A stretch of 64,000 nucleotides of DNA, from positions 59,218 to 123,217 of the forward strand of contig WQVF01000002.1 in assembly GCA_009781725.1 (NCBI GenBank), read 5' to 3'. Below are positions 46,961 to 55,500 of the stretch, piece after piece; position 1 is the stretch's first letter, and the number at the start of each line of letters is the position of its first letter. This stretch comes from Defluviitaleaceae bacterium. Its GTDB lineage: Bacteria > Bacillota > Clostridia > Lachnospirales > WQUN01. The translations under genes and the position numbers were made by a program. The notes beneath the pieces were generated by a model. It ran no database searches, was not told where the DNA came from, and saw nothing but the letters and a program-made list of their open reading frames with translations.

Positions 46961-47218
46961 ATGGTAGTCACCGCAACAGACCTCAAGACCAACCTAGGTA
47001 AGTACCTGGATTTACTGGATACCGAGGATATTATAGTAACCCGTAACGGCCGCAAAATTGCACGGCTAATCCGGGACGAGGAAGATGTCCTTGCGGAGGT
47101 GCAATCCCTTTACGGTATACTTTCCGTCTCCGAAGGGGACGAAAAGGCCGAGCCAAAAAATAATGAAGAAAGGGTGAGACGTTATGACCGTATTGATTGG
47201 TACCAACGTAATTCTTGA
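46961..47218 (+). CDS. Phd/YefM-family antitoxin
   Basis: An 85-residue protein with the Phd/YefM N-terminal fold: MVVTATDLKTNLGKYLDLL, then DIIVTRNGRKIARLIRDEED (residues about 22-42), which binds operator DNA as a dimer. The polar C-terminal half would wrap the toxin. AAGGAG lies upstream of the ATG. The gene overlaps the PIN-domain gene by 35 bases in another frame, the usual coupling in type II toxin-antitoxin pairs. Confidence 0.85.
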   Translation: MVVTATDLKTNLGKYLDLLDTEDIIVTRNGRKIARLIRDEEDVLAEVQSLYGILSVSEGDEKAEPKNNEERVRRYDRIDWYQRNS

Positions 47219-47603
47219 CTATATACTTAAGCGTGAACCAGGTGCCGCCGCCGCAAAGACTTGCCTTGATATTCTGCTAAGCCGTAAAGCAAAAATTTGG
47301 ATACCAATTTCTGCCCTTACGGATATCCATTATGCTACTATGGAAACCCGCCGTGACGCATATGCCGCAAAGGCCATAATTTCCAAGCTACTTAACGCCT
47401 TCCATATAGTTACCACAGATAAGTCCGATTGCATTAGGGCATTGGACATGGATATGGAAGATTATGAATTGGCACTTATGGCCGCGTGTGCCAAAAAGCT
47501 TAAAGCTGTTCATATTATTACCGGGGAAACAGAGGGCTTTCGCAATTCGCCGGTAACAGCTATCAGCCCAGAGGAATGGGTAGCGGTTTACGGAAAGGAG
47601 TAA
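47184..47603 (+). CDS. PIN-domain protein, VapC-like, catalytic acids degenerate
   Basis: A 139-residue PIN-fold protein in the toxin position. The start reads MTVLIGTNVILDYILKREP, where active VapC toxins have DTN in place of GTN. Further acidic positions are changed too: DYELALMAACA in place of the usual D-E-D-A pattern, AVHIITGETEGF where ADxIITxNxxDF is expected. The fold is preserved, but the metal-binding acids that cut RNA are mostly missing. It probably lacks nuclease activity and may act only as a corepressor, or the pair is decaying. AAAGGGTGAG precedes the ATG. Confidence 0.8.
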   Translation: MTVLIGTNVILDYILKREPGAAAAKTCLDILLSRKAKIWIPISALTDIHYATMETRRDAYAAKAIISKLLNAFHIVTTDKSDCIRALDMDMEDYELALMAACAKKLKAVHIITGETEGFRNSPVTAISPEEWVAVYGKE

Positions 47604-47605
47604 GT

Positions 47606-48772
47606 ATGCGCTTAACAGGCACAACAGCAATAGGTATACGCTTGCCGATAATTAACCTTGGAGATGACTTAATCAGTATCGTTGCTGACCATATCTTGGA
47701 GGTGACCAAGGATGCTCCCCTTAAAAACGATGACGTCGTAGCAGTAACGGAGGCCCTTGTTGGCAAATATGAAGGGAATTTTGCCTCGGAAGATGATATC
47801 GCAACGGATGTAAGAGCAAAATTTGGTGATGCGGAGATAGGGCTGGTATATCCCATGCTTTCCCGTAACCGCTTTTTCCGCATCCTTAAAGGGATAGCAA
47901 AAGGGACAAAAAAGCTCCATGTTCTGCTAAGCTACCCCCATGACGAAGTGGGCAATCCAATCTTGGATATCAACCGACTGGACGAAATAACAGATGCCCT
48001 ACCGACTGGGATGGTAACCGCCGCGGAGTTTAAGGCCGTTGCCGGTGAGTTCATCCATCCATTTACCGGAATTGATTATTTGGAGTTATATCAAGAGGCT
48101 GGGGATAATATCTCCCTATATCTCTCTAAGGACCCGAGGGATATCATGAAGCTTACCCCTCATGTACTGGTAGGTGAGATTCATAATAGGTTTACAACTC
48201 AGGCTCGTTTGCAAAAAGCTGGGGCGAAAACCGTGTATACCCTGTCGGATATTTTGAACCAAAGCGTAAATGGCAGCGGTTTTAATTCCAAATATGGCAT
48301 ATTGGGCTCTAATTTGTCTGACACCGATAGCTTGAAGCTTTTCCCTAATAACTCAGAGGAGTTTGTGGAAAAATTGCGAAATTTGTTTCACAAGAAAACC
48401 GGTGCGACTCCGGAGGTCATGGTATATGGTGACGGTGCTTTCAAAGATCCCCTATGCGGGATATGGGAGCTAGCAGACCCGGTGGTTTCCCCGGGGTACA
48501 CTCCAAGACTGGCCGGAAGGCCTGAAGAAGTAAAGATAAAGCTAGTGGCGGACACTGTGGCCAAAGGCCTGACTGGAGAAGCACAGCGTAGTGCAATAGC
48601 CGAAATAATAAAAAACAAAGCCGATAATCCCGACGCATTCCGGGAAGGCACTACCCCAAGGATATTTGCAGACCTGCTAGGCAGCCTATGCGACTTGATA
48701 GGAGGCAGCGGGGACAAAGGCACACCGGTAGTGCTGGTGCGCGGGTATTTTGATGATTATACGGTGGAATAA
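47606..48772 (+). CDS. Coenzyme F420-0:L-glutamate ligase-like protein (CofE family)
   Basis: A 388-residue protein of the CofE/F420_ligase family. The start TTAIGIRLPIINLGDDLISIV and the segment LKNDDVVAVTEALVGKYEGN (about 38-57) are family hallmarks; CofE adds glutamate to F420 in GTP-dependent fashion. Most Clostridia do not make F420, and no other F420 gene is visible, so the real substrate may differ. The ATG at 47606 follows AAAGGAG and lies 2 bases after the PIN gene stop, suggesting co-transcription. A dispersed repeat begins 5 bases after its stop. Confidence 0.75.
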   Translation: MRLTGTTAIGIRLPIINLGDDLISIVADHILEVTKDAPLKNDDVVAVTEALVGKYEGNFASEDDIATDVRAKFGDAEIGLVYPMLSRNRFFRILKGIAKGTKKLHVLLSYPHDEVGNPILDINRLDEITDALPTGMVTAAEFKAVAGEFIHPFTGIDYLELYQEAGDNISLYLSKDPRDIMKLTPHVLVGEIHNRFTTQARLQKAGAKTVYTLSDILNQSVNGSGFNSKYGILGSNLSDTDSLKLFPNNSEEFVEKLRNLFHKKTGATPEVMVYGDGAFKDPLCGIWELADPVVSPGYTPRLAGRPEEVKIKLVADTVAKGLTGEAQRSAIAEIIKNKADNPDAFREGTTPRIFADLLGSLCDLIGGSGDKGTPVVLVRGYFDDYTVE

Positions 48773-48777
48773 AATGA

Positions 48778-48957
48778 GGGGCCGTCTCGTTAAGCATTTT
48801 TATGAATAATTGTGCACGTGCCTCGTCAACATAAAAGCGTTGAGGAGCGAAGCGACGAAGCAATCCAGCAAATTAAACCTTTTGGGATTGCTTCGCTTTG
48901 CTCGCAATGACAGACTTTGCATAGATATTCATGGTTTTTGCTTAGCAAGACAGCTCC
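48778..48957. repeat. Dispersed palindromic element, copy 2 (MITE-like)
   Basis: About 180 bp, clearly related to 26256-26425. The ends are GGGGCCGTCTCGTTAAGC and, inward from the right, GGAGCTGTCTTGCTAAGC, with the shared inner block AGCGACGAAGCAATCCAGC and CATAGATATTCATGG. It lies in the same orientation, again directly after a gene end. The sequence drift between copies (point changes plus a short length difference) suggests old insertions. Confidence 0.8.
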
Positions 48958-48973
48958 ATTAATATAGGTGAGT

Positions 48974-49294
48974 ATGAACCAGTTTTACGCAGATATATAT
49001 GACATCGTAAGAAAAATCCCTAAGGGGCAGGTTATTTCATATGGATATATAGCCAAATTATTAGGCCGACCCCGCAACGCCCGTGAAGTCGGGCGCGCTA
49101 TGCGTATCTGTCCGGAGGATATCCCTTGGCAAAGGGTAGTTATGGCCGACGGCTCCATTACCGGTGGCATGTTTGCAGATATGCGAAAGGCTCTGTTGGA
49201 ATCGGAGGGGGTAGTTTTCTTGCCAGATGGACGAGTCAATATGGCGGAATGTGAAGTCGGGGACTACTTTGACCTCAACTCGCCTATCCTTTGA
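48974..49294 (+). CDS. Alkyltransferase-like protein (MGMT-fold, no acceptor Cys)
   Basis: A 106-residue protein with the DNA-binding domain of O6-alkylguanine-DNA alkyltransferase: FYADIYDIVRKIPKGQVISYGYIAKLLGRPRNAREVGRAM. The active-site PCHR motif of MGMT is replaced by PWQRVV, so it cannot accept alkyl groups. Alkyltransferase-like proteins of this kind (PWHR/PWxR) bind damaged guanine and recruit nucleotide excision repair. The start at ATG 48974 follows AGGTG. The last 31 bases overlap the convergent DUF4091 gene. Confidence 0.85.
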   Translation: MNQFYADIYDIVRKIPKGQVISYGYIAKLLGRPRNAREVGRAMRICPEDIPWQRVVMADGSITGGMFADMRKALLESEGVVFLPDGRVNMAECEVGDYFDLNSPIL

Positions 49295-50916
49295 TTAATA
49301 CGTAAACGCAGCTGTAACAGATACTCTTCATTTTGAGGGAACTCCTTAAAGGTGATTGGTTTCACCAATCCTTCATCAATAAGCTCCAGCACTGTATTTC
49401 GCCCCGCTAGACTCTCTAAAAGAGTCAAAGCGCGGAAATCCCCAAATGCTTCCTGAGCTACCATTAGCCTGAGGGACGCAAGGGGTTGCCCCGATTTTCC
49501 GGGATACACTATAAAAGCATCCCCGGATGGGAATGCACCGTCAGCGTCGGTGACCACATATGGGTCAATGGGATAAACCGAATGGACAGATTTATAGAAA
49601 TTATATCCCCAGTGCAAGAACCCCTTGATGTTGTACTTATACATAAGCACGCCGGTAATCCGATTACGGTATGACGGCTGCATAAAGAAATGATTAGGCA
49701 CCTTGTAGCTCTGTGCACAGCAGTAATAGCACCAGAGCTCTGCCACATTCCCTTTTAGGAATGGCTCAATATGGTCAACTGATGGGATTGGAACAGCCAC
49801 CGCGCCTTGCTTATAGAAGTCATAGTCAGAAAGGGCATCCATAATTCTGAATCCCTTTAGCAGAGGTTCTACGACTTTGCGGGCGGCCATATAGTCTTCC
49901 AACTGCTCCCGATTGGGCTCATCGGATATGTGGAAGAAGGTTTTTTTTGCTATGCCCCATTCATGGAGCTTCTCCGTCAGTGCCGGTAGCATTTGATTCA
50001 AATAATTGGAATACTCCTCGCCCGTGGCCTTGGTTTCCCACCCAAAGAGCCGAGTGTATTGGCCATTTTTCGTTCCCATAATTTTGGGAGCATGTCTTGC
50101 TCCCCACTGGGTGAAAAGATGGGCCATTTCATAATACTCAACGCCAATGCGCTGGCACATATCAACCCAACGCTTTAGCTTTGTAAAGTCAAATTCATAT
50201 TTATCACCTTCGGCGGTTACCTCAACAAGCTGAGTGGTCAGACGCTCGCCACCGACTTCTGTATCTAGTGGGGGAGTATGAAGAGGGGTTAGTAAGGTAT
50301 TTATTCCATGCTTTACAGCATAGGATGCAAAATTTTCAACAACACGCCAATGCTCTTCAGAGAAGGCCTCTACTCCGTAATACTCCGCTAGGCAATCTGT
50401 GTGGAACCACATAGTACGTGGGATAGAAAGAGGAGGAAGCTGAGCAGGAATAGTATTGATTGCCGTTTCCCTGACGCCTAAAGTCTCTCCGTCTGGGGTG
50501 CTCATTTTTACGGTAATTCCATAACAGCCTTGCTTTGCATTAGGGGGAATAGTTATATCAACCCATAAGCTTTGCCATGTCCCTGGAATAAGGGGAATGC
50601 GATTTGTATCCACAGGCTCCAGTAAATCAGGAAACAGACCATCCTCGCTGGATAAATAGCCATCATCTGTCCCGAAGCCCGTTGATATATATCCAGGCAT
50701 ATAACGAACTCTTCGGATTTGAACATCGACTTTATCCGATACATCCACTTCAAGCTTTGCCCATTTGCGCCAGCTATTATTGCTGTGCTTGTATGCGATT
50801 TGAAATGAAACCGTCTCGCCCTCCAATGCACCGAGCCAACTTTTTTCAGGCCTCTCGGGAGGCGCACTTTTTGGAAATACTTTTGCTAGGGAACTTAATA
50901 GTCTTAACTCAAACAT
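49264..50916 (-). CDS. DUF4091 glycoside hydrolase-like protein
   Basis: A 550-residue cytosolic protein without a signal peptide. It has an N-terminal beta-sandwich (about 1-150), a central TIM-barrel-like part (MWFHTDCLAEYYG, WVDMCQRIGVEYYEMAHLFTQWGA, FFHISDEPNREQL near 330-345) and a C-terminal DUF4091 region (YKYNIKGFLHWGYNFY, YPGKSGQPLASLRLMVAQEAFGDFRAL). Such proteins are related to glycosidases, and the HISDEP segment holds likely catalytic acids. The substrate is unknown. The start at ATG 50916 is chosen because AAGGAG lies 8 bases upstream. Confidence 0.82.
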   Translation of the reverse strand: MFELRLLSSLAKVFPKSAPPERPEKSWLGALEGETVSFQIAYKHSNNSWRKWAKLEVDVSDKVDVQIRRVRYMPGYISTGFGTDDGYLSSEDGLFPDLLEPVDTNRIPLIPGTWQSLWVDITIPPNAKQGCYGITVKMSTPDGETLGVRETAINTIPAQLPPLSIPRTMWFHTDCLAEYYGVEAFSEEHWRVVENFASYAVKHGINTLLTPLHTPPLDTEVGGERLTTQLVEVTAEGDKYEFDFTKLKRWVDMCQRIGVEYYEMAHLFTQWGARHAPKIMGTKNGQYTRLFGWETKATGEEYSNYLNQMLPALTEKLHEWGIAKKTFFHISDEPNREQLEDYMAARKVVEPLLKGFRIMDALSDYDFYKQGAVAVPIPSVDHIEPFLKGNVAELWCYYCCAQSYKVPNHFFMQPSYRNRITGVLMYKYNIKGFLHWGYNFYKSVHSVYPIDPYVVTDADGAFPSGDAFIVYPGKSGQPLASLRLMVAQEAFGDFRALTLLESLAGRNTVLELIDEGLVKPITFKEFPQNEEYLLQLRLRINQRIGELRSK

Positions 50917-50953
50917 GCTGTCCACTCCTTATTATTAATTATATCGCAGATTG

Positions 50954-50982
50954 TTGAAATACAAAGAAAATTATGGTATAGT
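50954..50982 (+). promoter_or_regulatory. Strong promoter of the noncoding RNA
   Basis: TTGAAA at 50954-50959 and TATAGT at 50977-50982 with an exact 17-base spacer. The next open frame of any quality is more than 500 bases downstream, so the transcript is noncoding. It is divergent from the DUF4091 gene. Confidence 0.8.
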
Positions 50983-50988
50983 GCCCGC

Positions 50989-51322
50989 AAGAAAGGTCAG
51001 CGGCGCATTTTGCTGATATTCTTATAATAAAGCACCGCGGTACCGTGAAAGTGCGTGGAAACACTGACACGGGCTCGTAGGGATTACAGACATCACCTAC
51101 AAGCACAGGATAAACCTGCCACCGCAGCAGGACAAGTATACAACATCCCCCCACCTTCTTCAAGGCGGGCAAGCCTAGTTACAGGCCTTGGCAGGCAAAC
51201 TTAACGGGTAGGGTATATTGCTATATAAACCCATGCGGTAAGGCAGCGATATTTTTTGTGTATGCGCATAAGCTAACAGCGTGTAGGTGATGATGGATTT
51301 CCATCACCCTACGCGCTTTTTA
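50989..51322 (+). ncRNA. Stand-alone structured noncoding RNA of unknown family (about 335 nt)
   Basis: The transcript is defined by the promoter at 50954-50982 and a strong terminator. No frame has a ribosome binding site or family match. Supported stems include TCAGC/GCTGA (50997-51016), GCAC/GTGC (51032-51054), GTG-GAAA-CAC with a GNRA loop (51055-51064), GTAGG/CCTAC (51077-51100), CCTGC/GCAGG (51115-51131), GCCT/AGGC (51172-51185) and GGGT..TATAT / ATATA..ACCC (51206-51232). I looked for the conserved blocks of RNase P, tmRNA, SRP RNA, 6S, T-box and the common riboswitches and found none. Role unknown; length and stand-alone organisation suggest a trans-acting RNA. Confidence 0.65.
51278..51322 (+). 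terminator. Terminator of the noncoding RNA
   Basis: GCGTGTAGGTGATG pairs with CATCACCCTACGCGC around a short loop and is followed by TTTTTAATTT. The stem is about 14 bp with one mismatch. Confidence 0.88.
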
Positions 51323-51380
51323 ATTTATAACATCCGCTGGCCTTTCTATACAAAATAGTACGAAGATAGCTCTGCCGGAT

Positions 51381-51495
51381 AGCCCCCTTCCTTTGGAAGG
51401 GGATATAAAACCCACTGTTTTTGGCATAGCTAAAAGCGGTTTTGATGATATCGTCAAAGGCTATTTTCATGCATGGTTGGTGACGATAATGCCCG
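51381..51495 (+). repeat. AGCCCCCTTC repeat copy 3 plus the duplicated leader-like segment
   Basis: 51381-51402 is a short copy of the AGCCCCCTTC palindrome (only the left hairpin). It is joined to about 90 bases that match 44540-44621 in reverse orientation (ACCCACTGTTTTTGGCATAG, GGTTTTGATGAT, CAAAGGC, GATAATGCC). The segment ends just before the ribosome binding site of the AbrB gene. Confidence 0.65.
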
Positions 51496-51518
51496 TAATG
51501 GGGGATAGGAGGAGAGCC

Positions 51519-51680
51519 ATGGAGATTCTAGGAACAAAATCTATTGATGAATTGGGACGAATTATCGTACCTAAAGAAGTAAGACAGGCTAAAGGCTGGG
51601 AAACAGGGGATAAAATCAATTTTTACGACTACAATGGTATTATTGTAATGGAAACAGACAATCAAAATCCCGAGCCATAA
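51519..51680 (+). CDS. Small AbrB/SpoVT-type DNA-binding protein
   Basis: A 53-residue swapped-hairpin protein: SIDELGRIIVPKEVRQAKGW (residues 8-27) followed by GDKINFYDYNGIIVM is the SpoVT-AbrB domain, which binds DNA as a dimer. There is almost nothing beyond the domain, as in short transition-state-like regulators and some antitoxins, but no toxin gene follows. The start is ATG 51519 with AGGAGG 5 bases upstream; a longer frame from 51393 runs through a repeat and is not real. Confidence 0.8.
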   Translation: MEILGTKSIDELGRIIVPKEVRQAKGWETGDKINFYDYNGIIVMETDNQNPEP

Positions 51681-51764
51681 TAGGTGCCGGATGTAATCTG
51701 GTTCATATATGTACTGGTGTCAACGACGGACAAATTGTCTCACCAAGAATCAGTGCAAAAACTT

Positions 51765-51840
51765 GTCGCCACGGGCTTGACCCGAGGTCCCCTTAGTCCA
51801 AAGGACGGGGGACCCCGGGTCAAGCCCGGGATGACGACGC
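51765..51840. repeat. GGGCTTGACCCG palindromic repeat
   Basis: GGGCTTGACCCGAGGTCCC (51773-51791) and its complement with one mismatch (51809-51827) flank TTAGTCCAAAGGAC-type sequence, followed by GGGATGACG. It is one of the widespread short palindromic repeats with this core. It lies between the AbrB gene and the convergent ABC gene; no other feature is visible in 51681-51873. Confidence 0.7.
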
Positions 51841-51873
51841 TGAGGTTTGCCGGACTTTTATCAAGACATTTAC

Positions 51874-52542
51874 TTATGCCTCATTTTTACTCACAATAAA
51901 AGCTCCATCAGACATCCTTAACACAGTATCAGAAGTGGCGGCAATCTCAGGGTTATGGGTTACAACTATTACACAGTAAGACTCATTGTGAGCCAAATTT
52001 TTAAGCAGACTCACTATGGCGTCACCATTGGCAGTGTCCAGGTTGCCTGTGGGTTCGTCGGCAAGGATTACTCTGGCACCTGTGGAAAGAGAACGGGCAA
52101 TAGCTACCCGCTGCTGTTCACCGCCGGAAAGATTGGCGGGATAGCGTTTATGCTTGGTTTCATCTATGCCTACAAGATTAAGCAGCTCTCTTGCTCGTGT
52201 TTCCGCTTCTTTGCGTTTTACTCCTCGGGCTTCCAATAAGTAACTGGTGTTCTCCAGGGCTGTGAGCAGAGGGAACAGATGGAAGGATTGGAACACCATG
52301 GATATTTCTTCTCGGCGGTATGTGTTTAGATTGATATCGGACAGCTTTTTTCCATGGATGTATACCGCGCCCTCCGTTGGCTTATCAAGCCCCGCCATGA
52401 TGGAAAGCAAAGTAGTTTTGCCAACACCGGAAGGCCCGACTATGGAGTAAAACTCTCCTACAAAGAAATCCGCGGATACATTTTTTAATACATTCTCGGT
52501 ACTGGATTTGTAACGGTAGCATACGTTTTCTAATTTAAGCAT
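51874..52542 (-). CDS. MacB/LolD-type ABC transporter ATP-binding protein
   Basis: A 222-residue ATPase with Walker [12 protein letters not shown] (residues 36-46), signature [15 protein letters not shown], Walker [13 protein letters not shown] and the H-loop in VVTHNPEIA, the LolD/MacB class. It follows the large permease gene on the same strand with a 12-base gap, and the two make one transporter. The start at 52542 follows AGGAGG. No accessory or regulator gene is adjacent. Confidence 0.9.
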   Translation of the reverse strand: MLKLENVCYRYKSSTENVLKNVSADFFVGEFYSIVGPSGVGKTTLLSIMAGLDKPTEGAVYIHGKKLSDINLNTYRREEISMVFQSFHLFPLLTALENTSYLLEARGVKRKEAETRARELLNLVGIDETKHKRYPANLSGGEQQRVAIARSLSTGARVILADEPTGNLDTANGDAIVSLLKNLAHNESYCVIVVTHNPEIAATSDTVLRMSDGAFIVSKNEA

Positions 52543-52554
52543 TTTCGTTCCTCC

Positions 52555-55500
52555 TTATTCCTTCACCTGTAACAACGCCAGTGGTGGGCGGTTAATTACC
52601 ATTATCGCACCTACTATAGCTCCAGCGGCTACGGCTCCTAGATATAGCCCAACAGCCATAAATAATGCCACATCAAAGGTTACCCCCATCAGCGCAAGAG
52701 CGATAAGGCCCGGGACAACCCCCCCAAGACATACAATAAGTTGCTCCGATAATAACATCGCCATGGTCTTCTTCTTGCTTGTACCTACTACATGCAAGAT
52801 TGCGGCGGCCTTTGCGTTTTGAAGCATCAGAAGCATGGATAGACCGCCAGCGATAATCACCGATGTCCCCAGGGCAAGGGGGTAAATCAGCTCAAGTAAT
52901 AGCAAGGTCTGGCGAGCTATTCCTATTATATAATTAAGGGCTTCGTCCCAAATCTGGAAAACATAGCGATTCCTTAATACATCATCGACAAAGTCCACTA
53001 CATGGGTTATATCATGGTTATGCTCCGGGCTAATGGTAAACCTGAAGTCATTGTACATAACAACTACCCCAAGCAAATACTCAATTGCGTCCAAGGGCAA
53101 AAGAGTAGCCATCCGAGCGGAATGGGGGGTTACAAATTCATTGTGCACTCCGATAATCTTAGCGTAAGCGTATTGTATGGCCATCATATTGTAGGTTGTA
53201 TGCCCTACGTATACTGTGTCTCCTAATGCTATACCCCGCCGCTCAAGTAAACTATATGGCACGATAATAGGGATCGTTGCTCCCTCTGTAAATGCAAAAT
53301 TTTCGCCGTTATATCCGGGAAGGAAATCTATTTCCAGCCCTCCAAAGTCCTCCAGATAATTGTCTTCCATAAATAAGTCAAAATTGTTAAAGGCGAACAA
53401 GGTATCCAGGCTCCCTACAGAGTATGCAATCGGCAAGCTAGTATCATAATCGATTACATCATACCAATCTGAGGGGAATCCGTTATCCGTGAAAGGAATA
53501 ATAAACGACCTGGCATGACCACCTGCCATAATATAATCGCTAAAATACCCGCCTTCCTTTATATCTATAGCCAGATGTCTAGGCATACCAGATGTTACAT
53601 GGGCCTGATGTGATACAAAGAAACCGGGGATTTGGACTTCTCCTGTTACGGTAGTGTTCATAAGCAATTGATCTACATTGCCTTCGGCCCTGACAATAGA
53701 CTCATATAGCCAGCCCATGACCAAAATAAAGAATAAGGCTACCCCAACACCAAGTGTGGATTTTATAGGTGCTCGACGGATTTGGCGCATTACCCATCGT
53801 AGGCCACCGGATATTGCCGCTGTAGTGGAAAAAACAAACTCCATTTTAGAGAGATGGAAAGTTGTTGGCAAAGCGGCTGCACCCGTGTCATTTCTAATGA
53901 TTACGGGGGATGCCTTTTTACGCATTGTTCTTGGCCTATTAAACACACCTTGTAATTGATTGAGTACTGGTATTCTGGTCATATACAGGGACCCACCAAA
54001 AAGCATGAGCATCCCAATACCAAGCACCACAAATGCCATTACAGCAAACCACAGGGGTGTTAACTCAATATCAGGTACAAAGCCAGGTATCAATTCTACA
54101 ACAGCCTCCAGGGTATAGGCGGTTGTTTCTGTTGCTATATGCCATCCCAAAAAACCGCCGATTATAATAGCAGGTATGCCAAATATTAATAACGCGGTTT
54201 GTAGCCTTGCTATAACTCGCCCTGGAGTAAACCCAAGGCCCTGCTGGATAGCAATGTCCTTACGCCGCTGGGATAAAAACAAGAATACAACCAAGGCTAG
54301 CACCAATAATAAAACAGCCCAAAAAACAATGGCATTAAAGGTCACCATCATAATCATAGGGTCAGCTACTGCCCAAAAATCTCCGGGTCTGCTTTCGAAT
54401 AGAATAAGCTCGAGGCCCATCTCACGAAGCTGAGGTCCGTACTCTAAGAGAAATGCCTGCTCATGCCGGGCATCGTTTAGCTCAAAGCTAAACCATATAC
54501 TTGGAAGGTGATTTTCACCATGCCAATCGGGTATGACTTCAGCCTGTGGTGGCGCAACGGTTAATCCCTCAGGAAGCAAGGATTCTGGTATATGAATAAA
54601 TGCGGAGGTTACGGTGCCGCGCACATGGGGATCCGCTGTAAAAAAGTCGACAATTATCCCTACAACTTCCAATTCAAGTAAGTAGTACTCCGCACCGGGC
54701 AGCCCCCGCACCATAAATTCTCTATGCTCGGCGGTAAGACCTACAATTTCTTGCTCAAGGGGGATTGCAACTTCGATTGTATCCCCAATCTCAACATCTC
54801 GTATCCAGCCAAATCTGGAATCGATAACCGCTACTGGGTTAGAGTTTTCATAGTCACTGGCAGTTAAAAGTCGCCCGCTTCTTAGCATATGGAGGTATTG
54901 CCCCACGGGATTGCCAATCCCAAGGCGGAAGGGTGACCCTCGTTGTAATGTGGGCATTGCAGTCATATCTCTGGTCGCTTGCAAGTACACGGTTCTTAGA
55001 TGCCGCTCCAAATACTCGAAATCTGCTTGGGTTTCGTAGGGAATAAAATCTGTATCCAATAGGCTTTCAAATCCTACGGTCCATGTCCAAAACTCTTCAG
55101 GTGAGATAAGTTCAAGTATTGCATCGTTGCCCCAGGCCTGAGTGCCTTCTATTCTTTGAATAGATGTAGTTACTCCGTGCCGTGTTACGGCGTTTGTTAT
55201 TTCATCTTCCTGCTCCAGCCCATAAAATGAAGGACTTATATCCGGTGCATACAATGTTTTGAACAATGGGCCGTCTTCATACAGGGGTATCAAACTCAAA
55301 GTGCTGGCAGAACGCAAGGTTGGGACATAAGTATCTCCTGTGTCAAAGAAGCCTAGATAGAACGCTCCCCTAAAGAGATGCACTGCATCCGAGACAGCAA
55401 GATAACGCAAAAATGTATAATCCTCCCCATAAGGAAGTTGTATAGCAAGCCAAGATCTGCCGCGAGATGATACATGCTCGGGAAATCCCACATAACTGTC

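Noticed and set aside
51030..51050. T-box-like GGTACCGCG sequence
   Set aside because: It is part of a palindrome at the 5' end of the transcript; the T-box order (Stem I first, antiterminator last, then an amino-acid gene) is not met on either strand.
51100..51135. c-di-GMP-I riboswitch-like CACAGGATAAACC
   Set aside because: The second conserved part (GGGACGCAAAGCC) and the tetraloop receptor are absent.
51393..51518. N-terminal extension of the AbrB protein
   Set aside because: The extra codons fall in dispersed repeat sequence, while a strong ribosome binding site precedes the internal ATG at 51519.
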